Source: CAYNWT01 sp964450955 (GTDB taxonomy: Bacteria; Planctomycetota; Planctomycetia; Planctomycetales; Planctomycetaceae). Taken from it: DNA of 64,000 nt. The DNA lies in NCBI GenBank assembly GCA_964450955.1, contig CAYVFI010000031.1:16853-80852 (forward strand), written 5' to 3'. Positions 45,907 to 54,872 of the stretch are shown piece after piece. Below the pieces are notes generated by a model that saw only the letters and a program-made list of their open reading frames with translations, was not told where the DNA came from and searched no databases. Within the stretch, counting starts at the first letter, position 1. Every line of letters begins with the position of its first letter. The position numbers were made by a program, and so were the translations under genes.

Positions 45907-46844
45907 GACGTCAGCCCCGTCGTCAAACGCATAAAGACCTGTTCCATATCCATCGCTTCCGGCTGAAACAAACGAATCTTCGCGCCAAGCTTATGGATTT
46001 CGTCCAGGAGATCCTCAGCAGACAGCTGCTGTGACTTCACCTGCACATCCAGCCGTTCGTCCTGAACATCAACATCAGCAACACCGCGAATACTCTTAAT
46101 GGCACCCAACATTCCGTCCGTCAGGTTACTCACATGGACCTGCACGTTTTGATGAACTCCCAACCGCTGGTAGATGTCGTCCAGCGAGCCTTCGACGACC
46201 ATTTGACCCGCTTCAACAATTCCGATGCGCGTACATAAGTATGCAAGTTCGTGCAGAATGTGACTGGAAATCAGAATCGTCTTCCCCATGTCCTGCAGCG
46301 CCTTCAACAACTCGCGCATCTCGATCCGGGCTCGAGGATCAAGACCGCTGGCAGGTTCGTCCAGCAGCAAGACCGATGGATCGTGCAGCAGCACGCGAGC
46401 GATCGAAAGCCGCTGCTTCATCCCTCTGGAAAGCCCATCCACCGGAACGCCGCGCTTGTGTGTCAGCCCGACCAATTCCAACGCGTCGCCAATCGTCTGT
46501 TCTCGCTGTTCCAGCGGTAGTTGGTAAGCGGCTGCGAAGAACTGCAGAAAATCCTCGCTGGTCAGGTCTTCGTAGATGCCAAACGAATCGGGCATGTACC
46601 CAATACGTTTGCGAACCTCCTGAGTGTGGCGAACCACAGAAAGGCCATCGACCGATACATCGCCAAACGCCGGCGTCTTCAGCGTTGCCAGAATCTTTAA
46701 CGTCGTCGACTTGCCGGCTCCATTGGGTCCGATAAACCCAAACACTTCGCCCCTTGGAATTTCAAACGAAATCCCGCGGACCGCTTTGAAGGTTCCATAA
46801 GTGGCCCACAGGTTCTCGACTTTAACCGCCGGAACATCACTCAT
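45903..46844 (-). CDS. ABC transporter ATP-binding protein (ABC-2 type)
   Basis: 313 residues. Walker A GPNGAGKSTT near residue 40, Q-loop region YMPDSFGIYEDLT, signature LSRGMKQRLSIARVLL, Walker B VLLLDEPASGLD and ISSHILHEL switch region. The C-terminal 80 residues match the regulatory tail of ABC-2 ATPases (for example GldA, CcmA or YadG types). It drives the permease encoded immediately downstream. It overlaps both neighbours by 4 bases. Confidence 0.94.
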   Translation of the reverse strand: MSDVPAVKVENLWATYGTFKAVRGISFEIPRGEVFGFIGPNGAGKSTTLKILATLKTPAFGDVSVDGLSVVRHTQEVRKRIGYMPDSFGIYEDLTSEDFLQFFAAAYQLPLEQREQTIGDALELVGLTHKRGVPVDGLSRGMKQRLSIARVLLHDPSVLLLDEPASGLDPRARIEMRELLKALQDMGKTILISSHILHELAYLCTRIGIVEAGQMVVEGSLDDIYQRLGVHQNVQVHVSNLTDGMLGAIKSIRGVADVDVQDERLDVQVKSQQLSAEDLLDEIHKLGAKIRLFQPEAMDMEQVFMRLTTGLTS

Positions 46845-48925
46845 CGCCCCACCGTGCTTTCTTCCCTGTGAAACAATCGCCGATGCACGATGACATCATT
46901 CGCAGCCCCAAAAACAACCAGAACCAACGCTTCATCCGAATCGGTCACATCCAAAACCGCAACATCTTCCAGACTCTCATGCCCGTTCGGAGACAAAGCA
47001 GACACAACAGAAAACAGGCCGGCTTTCGCTGACCGAACAGACGCTTCAATAGCGACACGCATGAAGTCGTCCGTCCGTTCGTCAACAACACGCGGTTTGG
47101 TTTTGCGGTCGCCGCGCAGAACAATCACACCCGCGCCAGCGTTTGCTTCTCGCAACCTATCAACCAGTGCTTCCGGACCAGAAAACACCTCAGCACTGCC
47201 GACACCGGCCCAGTCCACCGCGGGCGTGTCTTTAGTATCCAACGCAAAACTGGTGTATCGGGATACGGTGGGAGTCCACTTTTTCACCGGTAACTCAACC
47301 GTAAAAAGCGTGGTCGGCCGGCCGGTAATCGTTGGCCGAGGCGGCTTCTTGCTGTCCTCACTAATAAGCCGAGTGTTGTTCATATAACCAGACCCACTGG
47401 CCTGCCAGTCCACAGTGCCGTCTGTGTTGACCGGTGAGAACAACTGATTTGACAGTTCGACTTCAATCGGGCTGGCCGTTGATGTGAACAACGTTTCGAC
47501 ATCTGTAATCCGAGCGACCCGGTCGGCGGTTGCCCAATCAACAAACCGCAGCGCGGTGCGATAATCTTCTTTGCCAACGTACTGGTACGCCAGAAAAACC
47601 ATGATGCCTGTAAACAATAAACACATGGCCGGAAAAAAAAGCCACGTCAACATTCGCTTCTTCAACCAACCCAGAAGGAACCAATCTCCCGGCGCGATGA
47701 CAAGCAGAAACAAACCCAGCACCAACATGACTACCGGCAACGGAACAACCTCAACCGAATCGGGCAACAATGACCTCGGCAACTCCAAACCCGACCGCAG
47801 TGGCTTAGGAGCGTATGGCGGCACAACGGCCTCCAGCATCACAACTTCCGTATTCGGCTCACCACCCGGAAACCCGGACTCATAATCCCTGGGAATCGCG
47901 CGTTTCTGCACCTCTAAATCTTTCCACTTGCCCTTTTCCCGAATCAGGTTCTGAGTTCCCGACCGAACCTTCCACAACCAACAGGTCGCTTTGAATCTCT
48001 CTGCCTCAGAAAAATTTGCCGGTCCGTCAGTCGCAACAACAACGCGACCAAATCCGCGTCGCGCATAGACGATCGATTGAGTGCCCACAACACGATCGTT
48101 CCCACCCGGCAGGAACGCGTTCTCGCCACGAATCCGACCGGACAGTTCGTTAAGGAACTCGCAGTCACTGTCAGTCACCAAACCAGATGCATCCACCAGC
48201 AAACTGCCACCGGCATCGACCCACGCCAACAGCGCGGTTCGTTGTGCCAATTTAAGCTCCTGCAGCGTGTCCGCCGACAACACGATCATGTCGTAAGCAC
48301 ACAGTGGTGCTGCCCGAGTGGGAAGGTCGCGGGTTCCAAAGCGAACGTTGATGACGTCAAATTCATTCGACGCCGAAACCAGTTCGTTCGAACTCTGACG
48401 AGCCGGACGGTACTGATCCAGACTAATTCCATCCAGATACTCGTAAACACCTTTGACAGCCGTATCGCCGGCGGGCGTTACAAGGCCAATCAGCATCTGC
48501 CGCCGCCACTCAGCCGGAACCTTCAGCTTGAACGAACCAAGCTCGTAGTTGCCCCACGTCGGCGACGCAAAAGTCGCTTTGATCTCAACCTCCCCGGATT
48601 CACTCGGCAAGGGCGGCAGCACAATTCGTTGAACAAAGTCGCCAAACCCCATCGCAATATCGGGGTTCTCGTAGACCAGCAGCTCAGTCAGGGAATCGAC
48701 GACTTCCAGACGCAGCTTGCCTTCCATGAGCTTGCTGGAGTTCCAATTCAGCGTGAGCTCAATCGGTACCGGTGCCTGTGAACGAAACCGTGGATTCACA
48801 CCTTTCACGCTTAGCGTCAAGTCCTCAGCCATCGCGTTCGACACATGCGACAACAGCATCAGCGTCATCGCGAGCACAAACCAGGGTTTTCGAACACTTA
48901 ATCGAAACAAGACACTTCTCTTCAC
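46841..48925 (-). CDS. Large secreted/membrane protein of an ABC-2 export operon, with glutamine-amidotransferase-like domain
   Basis: About 694 residues from the GTG at 48925 (a TTG at 48967 is also in frame). The start fits a signal peptide (VKRSVLFRLSVRKPWFVLAM, then a hydrophobic stretch ending SNAMA). A beta-rich domain follows, then a flavodoxin/GATase1-like domain (YDMIVLSADTLQEL, WVDAGGSLLVDASGLV). Two membrane helices lie near residue 410-460 (VVMLVLGLFLLVIAPGDWFL, WLFFPAMCLLFTGIMVFLAY), then a C-terminal beta domain. The layout resembles the GldG/DUF4350-like partners of ABC-2 systems. First gene of the three-gene operon. Function unknown. Confidence 0.78.
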   Translation of the reverse strand: MKRSVLFRLSVRKPWFVLAMTLMLLSHVSNAMAEDLTLSVKGVNPRFRSQAPVPIELTLNWNSSKLMEGKLRLEVVDSLTELLVYENPDIAMGFGDFVQRIVLPPLPSESGEVEIKATFASPTWGNYELGSFKLKVPAEWRRQMLIGLVTPAGDTAVKGVYEYLDGISLDQYRPARQSSNELVSASNEFDVINVRFGTRDLPTRAAPLCAYDMIVLSADTLQELKLAQRTALLAWVDAGGSLLVDASGLVTDSDCEFLNELSGRIRGENAFLPGGNDRVVGTQSIVYARRGFGRVVVATDGPANFSEAERFKATCWLWKVRSGTQNLIREKGKWKDLEVQKRAIPRDYESGFPGGEPNTEVVMLEAVVPPYAPKPLRSGLELPRSLLPDSVEVVPLPVVMLVLGLFLLVIAPGDWFLLGWLKKRMLTWLFFPAMCLLFTGIMVFLAYQYVGKEDYRTALRFVDWATADRVARITDVETLFTSTASPIEVELSNQLFSPVNTDGTVDWQASGSGYMNNTRLISEDSKKPPRPTITGRPTTLFTVELPVKKWTPTVSRYTSFALDTKDTPAVDWAGVGSAEVFSGPEALVDRLREANAGAGVIVLRGDRKTKPRVVDERTDDFMRVAIEASVRSAKAGLFSVVSALSPNGHESLEDVAVLDVTDSDEALVLVVFGAANDVIVHRRLFHREESTVGR

Positions 48926-49138
48926 AATGCAAAGGGGATTTGCAGACGAGATACTTACAACAGACAATCTTGTCTTCCGAAGTTACCCGCACGACGCAAA
49001 CACCTCAACGGCTGCGACCACGTCTTGGTTCACAAACTCCCGGATGAACCTTCAAACGACCGAGTCCATCCTCAGCCGACCGACAACTTTCCCAACCACA
49101 GCCACCGCGCGCGAAAATATGTAGTGAAGGACAATCGT

Positions 49139-49966
49139 ATGTCTGATTTCAAAATGATCCCGGATGAGGACGAACTCGCATCCAGCCAGCGCGATCTTCG
49201 GTTCTATCCTGCGGAACCAGCCAACGCGAAGACGCTGGCAGCGGCTGATGTGGCCAGGTTCAACACAGCCGGCTACATCCGTCCCATCACAATTTTCAAC
49301 GACAAAGAAATCGCTGACATCCGCGCCTATTTCGACGCTCTGCTGGAGATGGTCATCGCTGAAGGCGGCGATAGCTACTCCATCAGCACCGCGCATTTGA
49401 AGTACGGCCGCGTCTACGATTTGCTTACTAATCCCAAAATCGTTGCCCACGTCAAAGATATTCTGGGCGACGACGTCGTCGGCTGGGGTTCTCACTTTTT
49501 CTGCAAGATGCCGGGCGATGGCAAAGCGGTTGCCTGGCACCAGGACGCCAGCTACTGGCCACTCACCCCAACCCGCGCGGTGACAGTGTGGCTGGCCATC
49601 GATGATGCCGATGTTGAGAACGCGTGCATGCGGTTCGTTTCAGGTTCGCACCATCACGGGCACCTGACCTATCGGCCCAGTGGTTCGCACGAAGACAACG
49701 TGCTGAACCAAACCGTTGAGAATCCTGAACAATACGGCGAACCAATCGACGACATCCTGAAAGCCGGGCAAATGTCCATTCACTCGGACCTACTGCTACA
49801 CGGTTCCGAAGCCAACGATTCCAATCGGCGCCGCTGCGGCCTGACACTGCGGTACGCCCACGCATCAGTAAAAGCCGGTCTCGGCTGGGACGCCAAAGGT
49901 GTCGTTGTGGCAGGCAGAGACATAGCCGGCAACTGGGCAGATGCCAAAAGGCCAGCAAAAGACTGA
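49139..49966 (+). CDS. Phytanoyl-CoA dioxygenase (PhyH) family protein
   Basis: 275 residues from the ATG at 49139, which has AAGGA 8 bases upstream. This Fe(II)/2-oxoglutarate oxygenase has the facial triad: His and Asp in KAVAWHQDASYWPL near residue 125, and the distal His in GSEANDSNRRRCGLTLRY region near 220, where an Arg binds 2-oxoglutarate. TVWLAIDDADVENACMRFV SGSHH follows the family pattern. These enzymes hydroxylate lipids or small metabolites, in bacteria often in secondary metabolism or ectoine-like pathways. Substrate unknown. A heptamer repeat follows the stop. Confidence 0.92.
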   Translation: MSDFKMIPDEDELASSQRDLRFYPAEPANAKTLAAADVARFNTAGYIRPITIFNDKEIADIRAYFDALLEMVIAEGGDSYSISTAHLKYGRVYDLLTNPKIVAHVKDILGDDVVGWGSHFFCKMPGDGKAVAWHQDASYWPLTPTRAVTVWLAIDDADVENACMRFVSGSHHHGHLTYRPSGSHEDNVLNQTVENPEQYGEPIDDILKAGQMSIHSDLLLHGSEANDSNRRRCGLTLRYAHASVKAGLGWDAKGVVVAGRDIAGNWADAKRPAKD

Positions 49967-49970
49967 GACC

Positions 49971-50062
49971 TCAAATTTCAAATTTCAAATTTCAAATCTC
50001 AAATCTCAAATCTCTGACCTCAAATCTCAAATCTCAAATCTCAAATCTCAAATCTCAAATTT
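49971..50062. repeat. TCAAATY heptanucleotide tandem repeat
   Basis: About twelve 7-base units of TCAAATT or TCAAATC, with two interruptions (CTGACC). It starts 5 bases past the PhyH stop and ends near the Nramp stop on the opposite strand. It is AT-rich against the surroundings. Units are ordered with TT variants at the edges and TC variants in the middle, consistent with expansion by slippage. Confidence 0.95.
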
Positions 50063-50075
50063 CTGACCCAAACAA

Positions 50076-51524
50076 CTACTCCCCAGCAAACAGTTTCACG
50101 ACTTCCTGATAGACACTTTTCGTACTCAGCACGGCAACAGTCGTGATCGCCGCAGAACTCAGCAACAACCACGCGTCGTACATTTTGTTGGAAACCAATC
50201 GCTTATCTAACCGACGGAACCGAAAGTAAATCGCTGCGAAAACAACAATCAGCAAAATCACCACCGTCGATATTCCACCCAGAATGACCATCATCGCGGG
50301 CTTGCCAATAAACAAAAACAACGTGCCCCAACCGGCGGGAATCAGCCACGCCAAAATGCCGATCGCAAACTTACGCGACTTCTGATTCTCAAACTGGTAC
50401 AGCCCCACCCGCCCAAACGCGTCCGCAAACATCCGCGTCCAGGCCGCCAGCGCAGCAAACAACGTGGAATACAAAACCACAATCGCGCCCACAATAAACA
50501 CGGATCGAGCCCACGGGCCCAACGACTCCGTGTACATGTTCCCCAGCGTACTGATTAACTCACCACTCTCCGGAACCAGGCCCTGCCGGTTCAGAATCGC
50601 AGCGCCCAACAGATAAAACATCACCGTCATCGCGGTGTATGCGATCATCGCCAGTATCGCGTCCCAGTACATCACACGAATCCAGCCCTTCGCACGCGAT
50701 TCCCACTCAGGCGAATCGTCTCGCGGCCCCGTGTACGACGCGTAACCTTTTTCAATCAACCAATAGTTGTACGCCATAATCTCATCGCCACCGACGCCCG
50801 TAATGCCAAACGCGCCCACAGCAGCAAACGCGATCGCCGTAGTAGCTGGAACCGACGGCACAACGCCATCAATCAGGTCCTGCATGCCAATGGCAAATTC
50901 CGTTTGCTGCAACGCCACAAGCGACGCCATCGTGAACAGCGTAAAGACACCAATCATGATTAACGAGGCTTTCTCAATCAGCATGTAGTAGCCACGAAAT
51001 ACCAACACAGAAACGGAAACCGCGACGCCATACGTCACCATCGCACGCAGCGGCATTTCACTGATCGCAGGAAAAAACTGTTCCAAAGCCTGCACCACGC
51101 CACCAACGATCGCGCCGACCTGCATCATTTTGAAAATCATCAGAAACAACCAGGTCCAGATGGACCAGTTCGCGTTGCCCCATTTTGGCCCCGGCAGTGC
51201 GTTCAACGATTGCATCGTGGATTCGCCGGAACTGATCGCGTGCTTGCCAAACTCTAACTGCACAGCAACCTTGACCAGGCAACTGAAGATAATGAACCAC
51301 ATCAACACGAAGCCCGCCTTCGCACCCACGATCGTTGTCGCGATCAGTTCACCACTGCCTACAATGGACGCAGACAAAATGAACCCCGGCCCGATGTACG
51401 GAAGCATTCCGAGGAAATTGGTCGGCGGATCCTGAACCTTCGCAGGATCCAACCGATACGGGTCTCTGCCAACGGAGTCAGAATCAGTTTCTGGATTCGG
51501 CTCAACGTCATTCGTGTCCGGCAT
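50076..51524 (-). CDS. Divergent Nramp-family divalent metal transporter
   Basis: 482 residues from the ATG at 51524 (MPDTND); the frame extends 20 codons upstream without a better site. About 11-12 membrane helices. The first has IGPGFILSASIVGSGELIAT; classical Nramp has D-P-G-N here to bind metal, and this protein has G-S-G-E. Helix 6 has GITGVGGDEIMAYNYWLIE in place of the usual M-P-H. The fold is Nramp-like but the metal site is changed, so Mn/Fe transport should not be assumed. A cytoplasmic insert (PRDDSPEWESRAKGW) follows helix 6. Confidence 0.85.
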   Translation of the reverse strand: MPDTNDVEPNPETDSDSVGRDPYRLDPAKVQDPPTNFLGMLPYIGPGFILSASIVGSGELIATTIVGAKAGFVLMWFIIFSCLVKVAVQLEFGKHAISSGESTMQSLNALPGPKWGNANWSIWTWLFLMIFKMMQVGAIVGGVVQALEQFFPAISEMPLRAMVTYGVAVSVSVLVFRGYYMLIEKASLIMIGVFTLFTMASLVALQQTEFAIGMQDLIDGVVPSVPATTAIAFAAVGAFGITGVGGDEIMAYNYWLIEKGYASYTGPRDDSPEWESRAKGWIRVMYWDAILAMIAYTAMTVMFYLLGAAILNRQGLVPESGELISTLGNMYTESLGPWARSVFIVGAIVVLYSTLFAALAAWTRMFADAFGRVGLYQFENQKSRKFAIGILAWLIPAGWGTLFLFIGKPAMMVILGGISTVVILLIVVFAAIYFRFRRLDKRLVSNKMYDAWLLLSSAAITTVAVLSTKSVYQEVVKLFAGE

Positions 51525-52110
51525 GGATATCAGCCATTCGATTGAAACAACAGGTCGCGTTATCCCAAGCGTAACGCCAGCCAATAACCGTCGCTAGTTG
51601 CGACGTCCCGCAGCGACGCACACTCCATCAGAACACTGCTTGCACGTGTTCGTCACTGTTCGCCACGACCCCAATGTTCGCGCGGCACTGTTTGTCGGTT
51701 AGGCTGTGTGTGGCGATGTTTCGTTCCAAAACCAATCCGATCACGTTGACTCTGATTGCCGAGCGCAAACAATTTGCAGCCGACGCAGCCTCCCGGTTCT
51801 GTTCCGTTCACCTTCCCAACACACCAGCCGATCTCTAAGACGGAGGCGATCTAAGACGGAGGCGATCAACATTACGGCCGCCGCCCCGCCGGAATGCCAG
51901 CAAGCAACTTCCGGATCTCTGTCTACAAACTGTTACGCCCGCAACCAAAACGCCGCAGAAATAGGCGAACCGGCACTGTGGAATTGCCATGAAAAACGGG
52001 CTTCGCACAATGCGGCCTGCCGCCCAAACGAATCAACCCAACATCCGCACACATTTTGCGAACCACTCTGGTACCCTTACCCAAAACCCTGTCCCCATTG
52101 ATATGTCCCG
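51525..52110. other. Intergenic region between divergent transporter genes
   Basis: About 585 bases between the Nramp gene (-) and the MacA-like gene (+). A + frame at 51706-52101 exists but is rich in Cys, Arg and Ser with no recognisable domain; I treat it as non-coding. A 16-base direct repeat lies at 51835-51866. Both promoters must lie in this interval. Confidence 0.5.
51835..51866. repeat. Perfect 16-base direct repeat
   Basis: CTAAGACGGAGGCGAT occurs twice back to back, upstream of the MacA-like gene. It could be a slippage duplication or a double binding site; no inverted symmetry is seen. Confidence 0.85.
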
Positions 52111-53394
52111 ATGAAGTTTCTCCTCAAACTAGTCGTCTTCTTTGCCATCCTTGGCGGCATCGGCTTCGCCGTGCGAAAGCCGATTGAGAAGTGGTACAAA
52201 GAACGCAACAAAGTCAACTTCCGAACCGTTCAGGCAGACGAAGGCAAGATCAGCGACGCCATCGTGGCGACGGGAACCGTAGAACCGGTTCTCAAAGTCC
52301 AGGTCGGTTCGTTTGTCTCCGGACCACTGACCGAACTGCACGTTGACTTCAACGACACCGTTGAAAAAGGCCAACTGCTGGCCAAGGTCGACCCGAAACT
52401 CTACGACGCCGCCGTCGCCCGCGATCAAGCCGCGCTCTCCACCCGCAAGGCCGACCTTGCCCGCGTGGAAGCGCAGCTCAAAAGAGCCGAACGGGACCTT
52501 GATCGAGCGAACCGGTTGCGAAAAGAAAATGCCGACTACATCTCTGACACAGAGATGGACCGATACCGGTTCGAAAAGATCGGACTTGAAGCACAAATCG
52601 ATGTCGCAAAAGCGGGCGTCGACCAGGCGGCAGCCAACCTGCTTAACTCAGAAGCCAACCAGGAATACACAAAGATTGTAGCTCCCGTCTCCGGCATCAT
52701 CATCGACAAGAAAATCGAAGACGGCCAAACCATCGCAGCCAGTTTTCAAACCCCCGAACTCTTCACCATCGCACCACGCATGCGTGAAAAGATGTTGGTC
52801 ATGGCGTCCATCGACGAAACCGACCTCGGCCGCATTCGTCGAGCGAAAGAATGGGAAGACGCTCACCCTGACGAACCGGGCACCGTTCGCGTTTCGGTTC
52901 AATCGTACCCCGACGAAGTCTTTGTCGGTCGCATCGAACAGATTCGGATGAGCTCCGCGGTAAACCAAAACGTCGTCACGTACCCGGTTCAACTTGCGGT
53001 CGCGAACCCTGATCTCAAACTACTACCCGGCATGACGGCCGACCTGACCTTCAGCATTGAAGAGAAGGACAACATCACGCGAATCCCAAACTCCGCCCTA
53101 CGTTACCTGCCTGAGATCGAACTGGTCCGCGAAGAAGACAAACCGCTTCTCGAGGGCTTTGCGGAGGAAGACGAAGACGACACCAGTGAAAAGCCAGAAC
53201 TGACCGTTGACGAGCGAGTCGAAGTCAGCCGCAACAGAACAAAGCGTCACGTTTGGGTTCAGGAAGGCGACTTACTGAAAGCCATCGAAGTCGTTGTCGG
53301 CATCAGCGACAACAAATACACCGAACTCATTTCGGGCGATGTCACCAAAGACACTCAGTTGGTCATCGGCATCGACAAAAAGAAGAAGCCATAA
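52111..53394 (+). CDS. MacA-like periplasmic adaptor (membrane fusion protein)
   Basis: 427 residues. One N-terminal membrane helix (KLVVFFAILGGIGFAVRK). Then lipoyl-like halves (VATGTVEPVLKVQVGSFVSG and KIVAPVSGIIIDKKIEDGQT), a helical hairpin in between (about 95-180, RKADLARVEAQLKRAERDLD), and a beta-barrel with VMASIDETDLGRIR. A late acidic insert (EEDEDDTSEKPE) sits before the end. It would link an inner-membrane ABC permease to an outer-membrane channel. The permease gene follows after 1 base; no ATPase gene is present between. Confidence 0.9.
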   Translation: MKFLLKLVVFFAILGGIGFAVRKPIEKWYKERNKVNFRTVQADEGKISDAIVATGTVEPVLKVQVGSFVSGPLTELHVDFNDTVEKGQLLAKVDPKLYDAAVARDQAALSTRKADLARVEAQLKRAERDLDRANRLRKENADYISDTEMDRYRFEKIGLEAQIDVAKAGVDQAAANLLNSEANQEYTKIVAPVSGIIIDKKIEDGQTIAASFQTPELFTIAPRMREKMLVMASIDETDLGRIRRAKEWEDAHPDEPGTVRVSVQSYPDEVFVGRIEQIRMSSAVNQNVVTYPVQLAVANPDLKLLPGMTADLTFSIEEKDNITRIPNSALRYLPEIELVREEDKPLLEGFAEEDEDDTSEKPELTVDERVEVSRNRTKRHVWVQEGDLLKAIEVVVGISDNKYTELISGDVTKDTQLVIGIDKKKKP

Positions 53395-53395
53395 C

Positions 53396-54637
53396 GTGAA
53401 CATCATGTTGACAGTCCGGATCGCCATCAGGGCCATCTTCCGGAACAAGCTTAGAGCGGGACTGACGGTGCTGGGCGTGGTCATTGGCATCGCGGCAGTC
53501 ACCACAATGGTCTCCGTTGGTCAGAGTGCCAGCGGCATGGTGCTGGGCGAACTGGATTCGTTCGGAACCAACTTCATCATCGTGCGGCCCGCCCAACAAC
53601 GCCGCGGCGGCGTGAGTAGTGGAGCCGGCTTAAGCCTCACAGCGGCTGACTCAGATGCGTTGCCCAGAGAATGCCCTGCGGTTCGGGCGTCGTCCCCACT
53701 GGTCGGAACCGGCGGCCAGCTCATCTACCGCAACTCAAACATGGCCCCCAAAGAAATGTTTGGTGTCGGAGCCGACTACCTGCAGGTCCGCGCGTGGCCC
53801 ATCGAATACGGAGAGTTCTTTTCAGAACGCGATATCAAAGCCGCTTCGAAGAAGTGTGTGATCGGTCGGTCCGTTGCTCGGAAACTGTTTCAGACCACCA
53901 ACCCACTCGGAAAGACAATCCGCATTCGGAATATCCCCTTCACAGTAACCGGTGTACTGGAAGAAAAGGGAGCCGGTATGACCGGCGAGGACCAGGACGA
54001 CATTGTCCTGATGCCCTACACCACGGCACAAAAACGCCTCACGGGATCGATGTTCAAAGAAGTTCACGCAATCGTTGTCTCGGCGAAGTCCAAGGAGGTT
54101 GTGCAAGACTCCAAAACCGAAATCGAACAACTGCTCCGCGATCGCCACGGGATCCTTGCTGGTGAGAAATCCGATTTCGTCGTCCGAACCGGTCAGGAAA
54201 TTGCCGAGATCGTAGGCATCATCACCGGAACCATGACAGCCCTGCTGGCCGCAATCGCGGGCATCTCACTGCTGGTAGGTGGCGTCGGCATCATGAACAT
54301 CATGCTGGTGTCAGTCACCGAACGAACTCGTGAAATCGGCATCCGCATGGCTGTCGGCGCCAGAGGTGGCGACATCCTGCGTCAGTTCTTAATCGAGTCT
54401 GTCATCCTGTCCCTGTTCGGCGGCATCATTGGCGTTTCAATGGGATACGCAGCGTCGGTTGGCATTATCACGCTCATCAACAACTTATCGGAAGGCAGCG
54501 ACTGGCCCATCAAGGTCTCGTTGCCCGCAGCAGTCGTCGCACTGGTATTCGCCGCCGCCGTCGGCATGTTCTTCGGCTTCTACCCCGCCCGCCAGGCCAG
54601 CAAGCTAGACCCCATCGACGCCCTCCGCTACGAGTAA
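53396..54637 (+). CDS. MacB-type ABC transporter permease (FtsX-like)
   Basis: 413 residues from the GTG at 53396 (MNIMLTVRIAIRAI) or the ATG at 53405; the frame extends upstream inside macA. TM1 with NKLRAGLTVLGVVIGIAAVT near residue 15-45 is typical. A MacB periplasmic core domain (about 50-270) is followed by three C-terminal helices with GVGIMNIMLVSVTERTREIG and IRMAVGA, the FtsX coupling motif. It needs a separate ATPase (MacB or LolD-like), which is not encoded here. Substrate could be a lipid, peptide or lipoprotein. Confidence 0.92.
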   Translation: MNIMLTVRIAIRAIFRNKLRAGLTVLGVVIGIAAVTTMVSVGQSASGMVLGELDSFGTNFIIVRPAQQRRGGVSSGAGLSLTAADSDALPRECPAVRASSPLVGTGGQLIYRNSNMAPKEMFGVGADYLQVRAWPIEYGEFFSERDIKAASKKCVIGRSVARKLFQTTNPLGKTIRIRNIPFTVTGVLEEKGAGMTGEDQDDIVLMPYTTAQKRLTGSMFKEVHAIVVSAKSKEVVQDSKTEIEQLLRDRHGILAGEKSDFVVRTGQEIAEIVGIITGTMTALLAAIAGISLLVGGVGIMNIMLVSVTERTREIGIRMAVGARGGDILRQFLIESVILSLFGGIIGVSMGYAASVGIITLINNLSEGSDWPIKVSLPAAVVALVFAAAVGMFFGFYPARQASKLDPIDALRYE

Positions 54638-54638
54638 A

Positions 54639-54768
54639 GTCGCCGAACTCTCCGAGTTCGGTCCCTCGCACACGCAACCATCGTCGCCGAACTCTCCGAG
54701 TTCGGTCCCCCGCACACGCAACCATCGTCGCCGAACTCTCCGAGTTCGGTCCCCCGCACACGCAACCA
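54639..54768. repeat. Three tandem 44-base palindrome-containing repeats
   Basis: Units at 54639-54682, 54683-54726 and 54727-54768 are nearly identical. Each contains a perfect hairpin (CCGAACTC, loop TCC, GAGTTCGG). They begin 1 base after the permease stop and could terminate or stabilise its mRNA. The first unit differs from the others by one base. Confidence 0.95.
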
Positions 54769-54819
54769 CACCTCCCACCCAAAAAGCAACATCGCACCCA
54801 CACCATCCGCGCACCCAAA

Positions 54820-54838
54820 CCGGACTCGGAGAGTCCGG
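54820..54838. repeat. Variant copy of the palindrome
   Basis: CCGGACTC, loop GGA, GAGTCCGG: an 8-base hairpin related to those at 54643-54751 by compensating A/T-G/C changes in both arms, in the opposite loop orientation. It lies 34 bases before the DTW gene. Confidence 0.85.
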
Positions 54839-54872
54839 CGACAATGGGCCACGACTCGCATAACATCCGCCG

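Noticed and set aside
49971..50062. CRISPR or origin-type iterons
   Set aside because: 7-base units without spacers and no replication genes; simple slippage repeat.
51706..52101. 131-codon + strand frame before the MacA-like gene
   Set aside because: Cys/Arg/Ser-rich, contains a 16-base DNA duplication, no ribosome site and no domain.
54639..54768. CRISPR array
   Set aside because: Units are contiguous with no unique spacers, only three copies, and no cas genes nearby.
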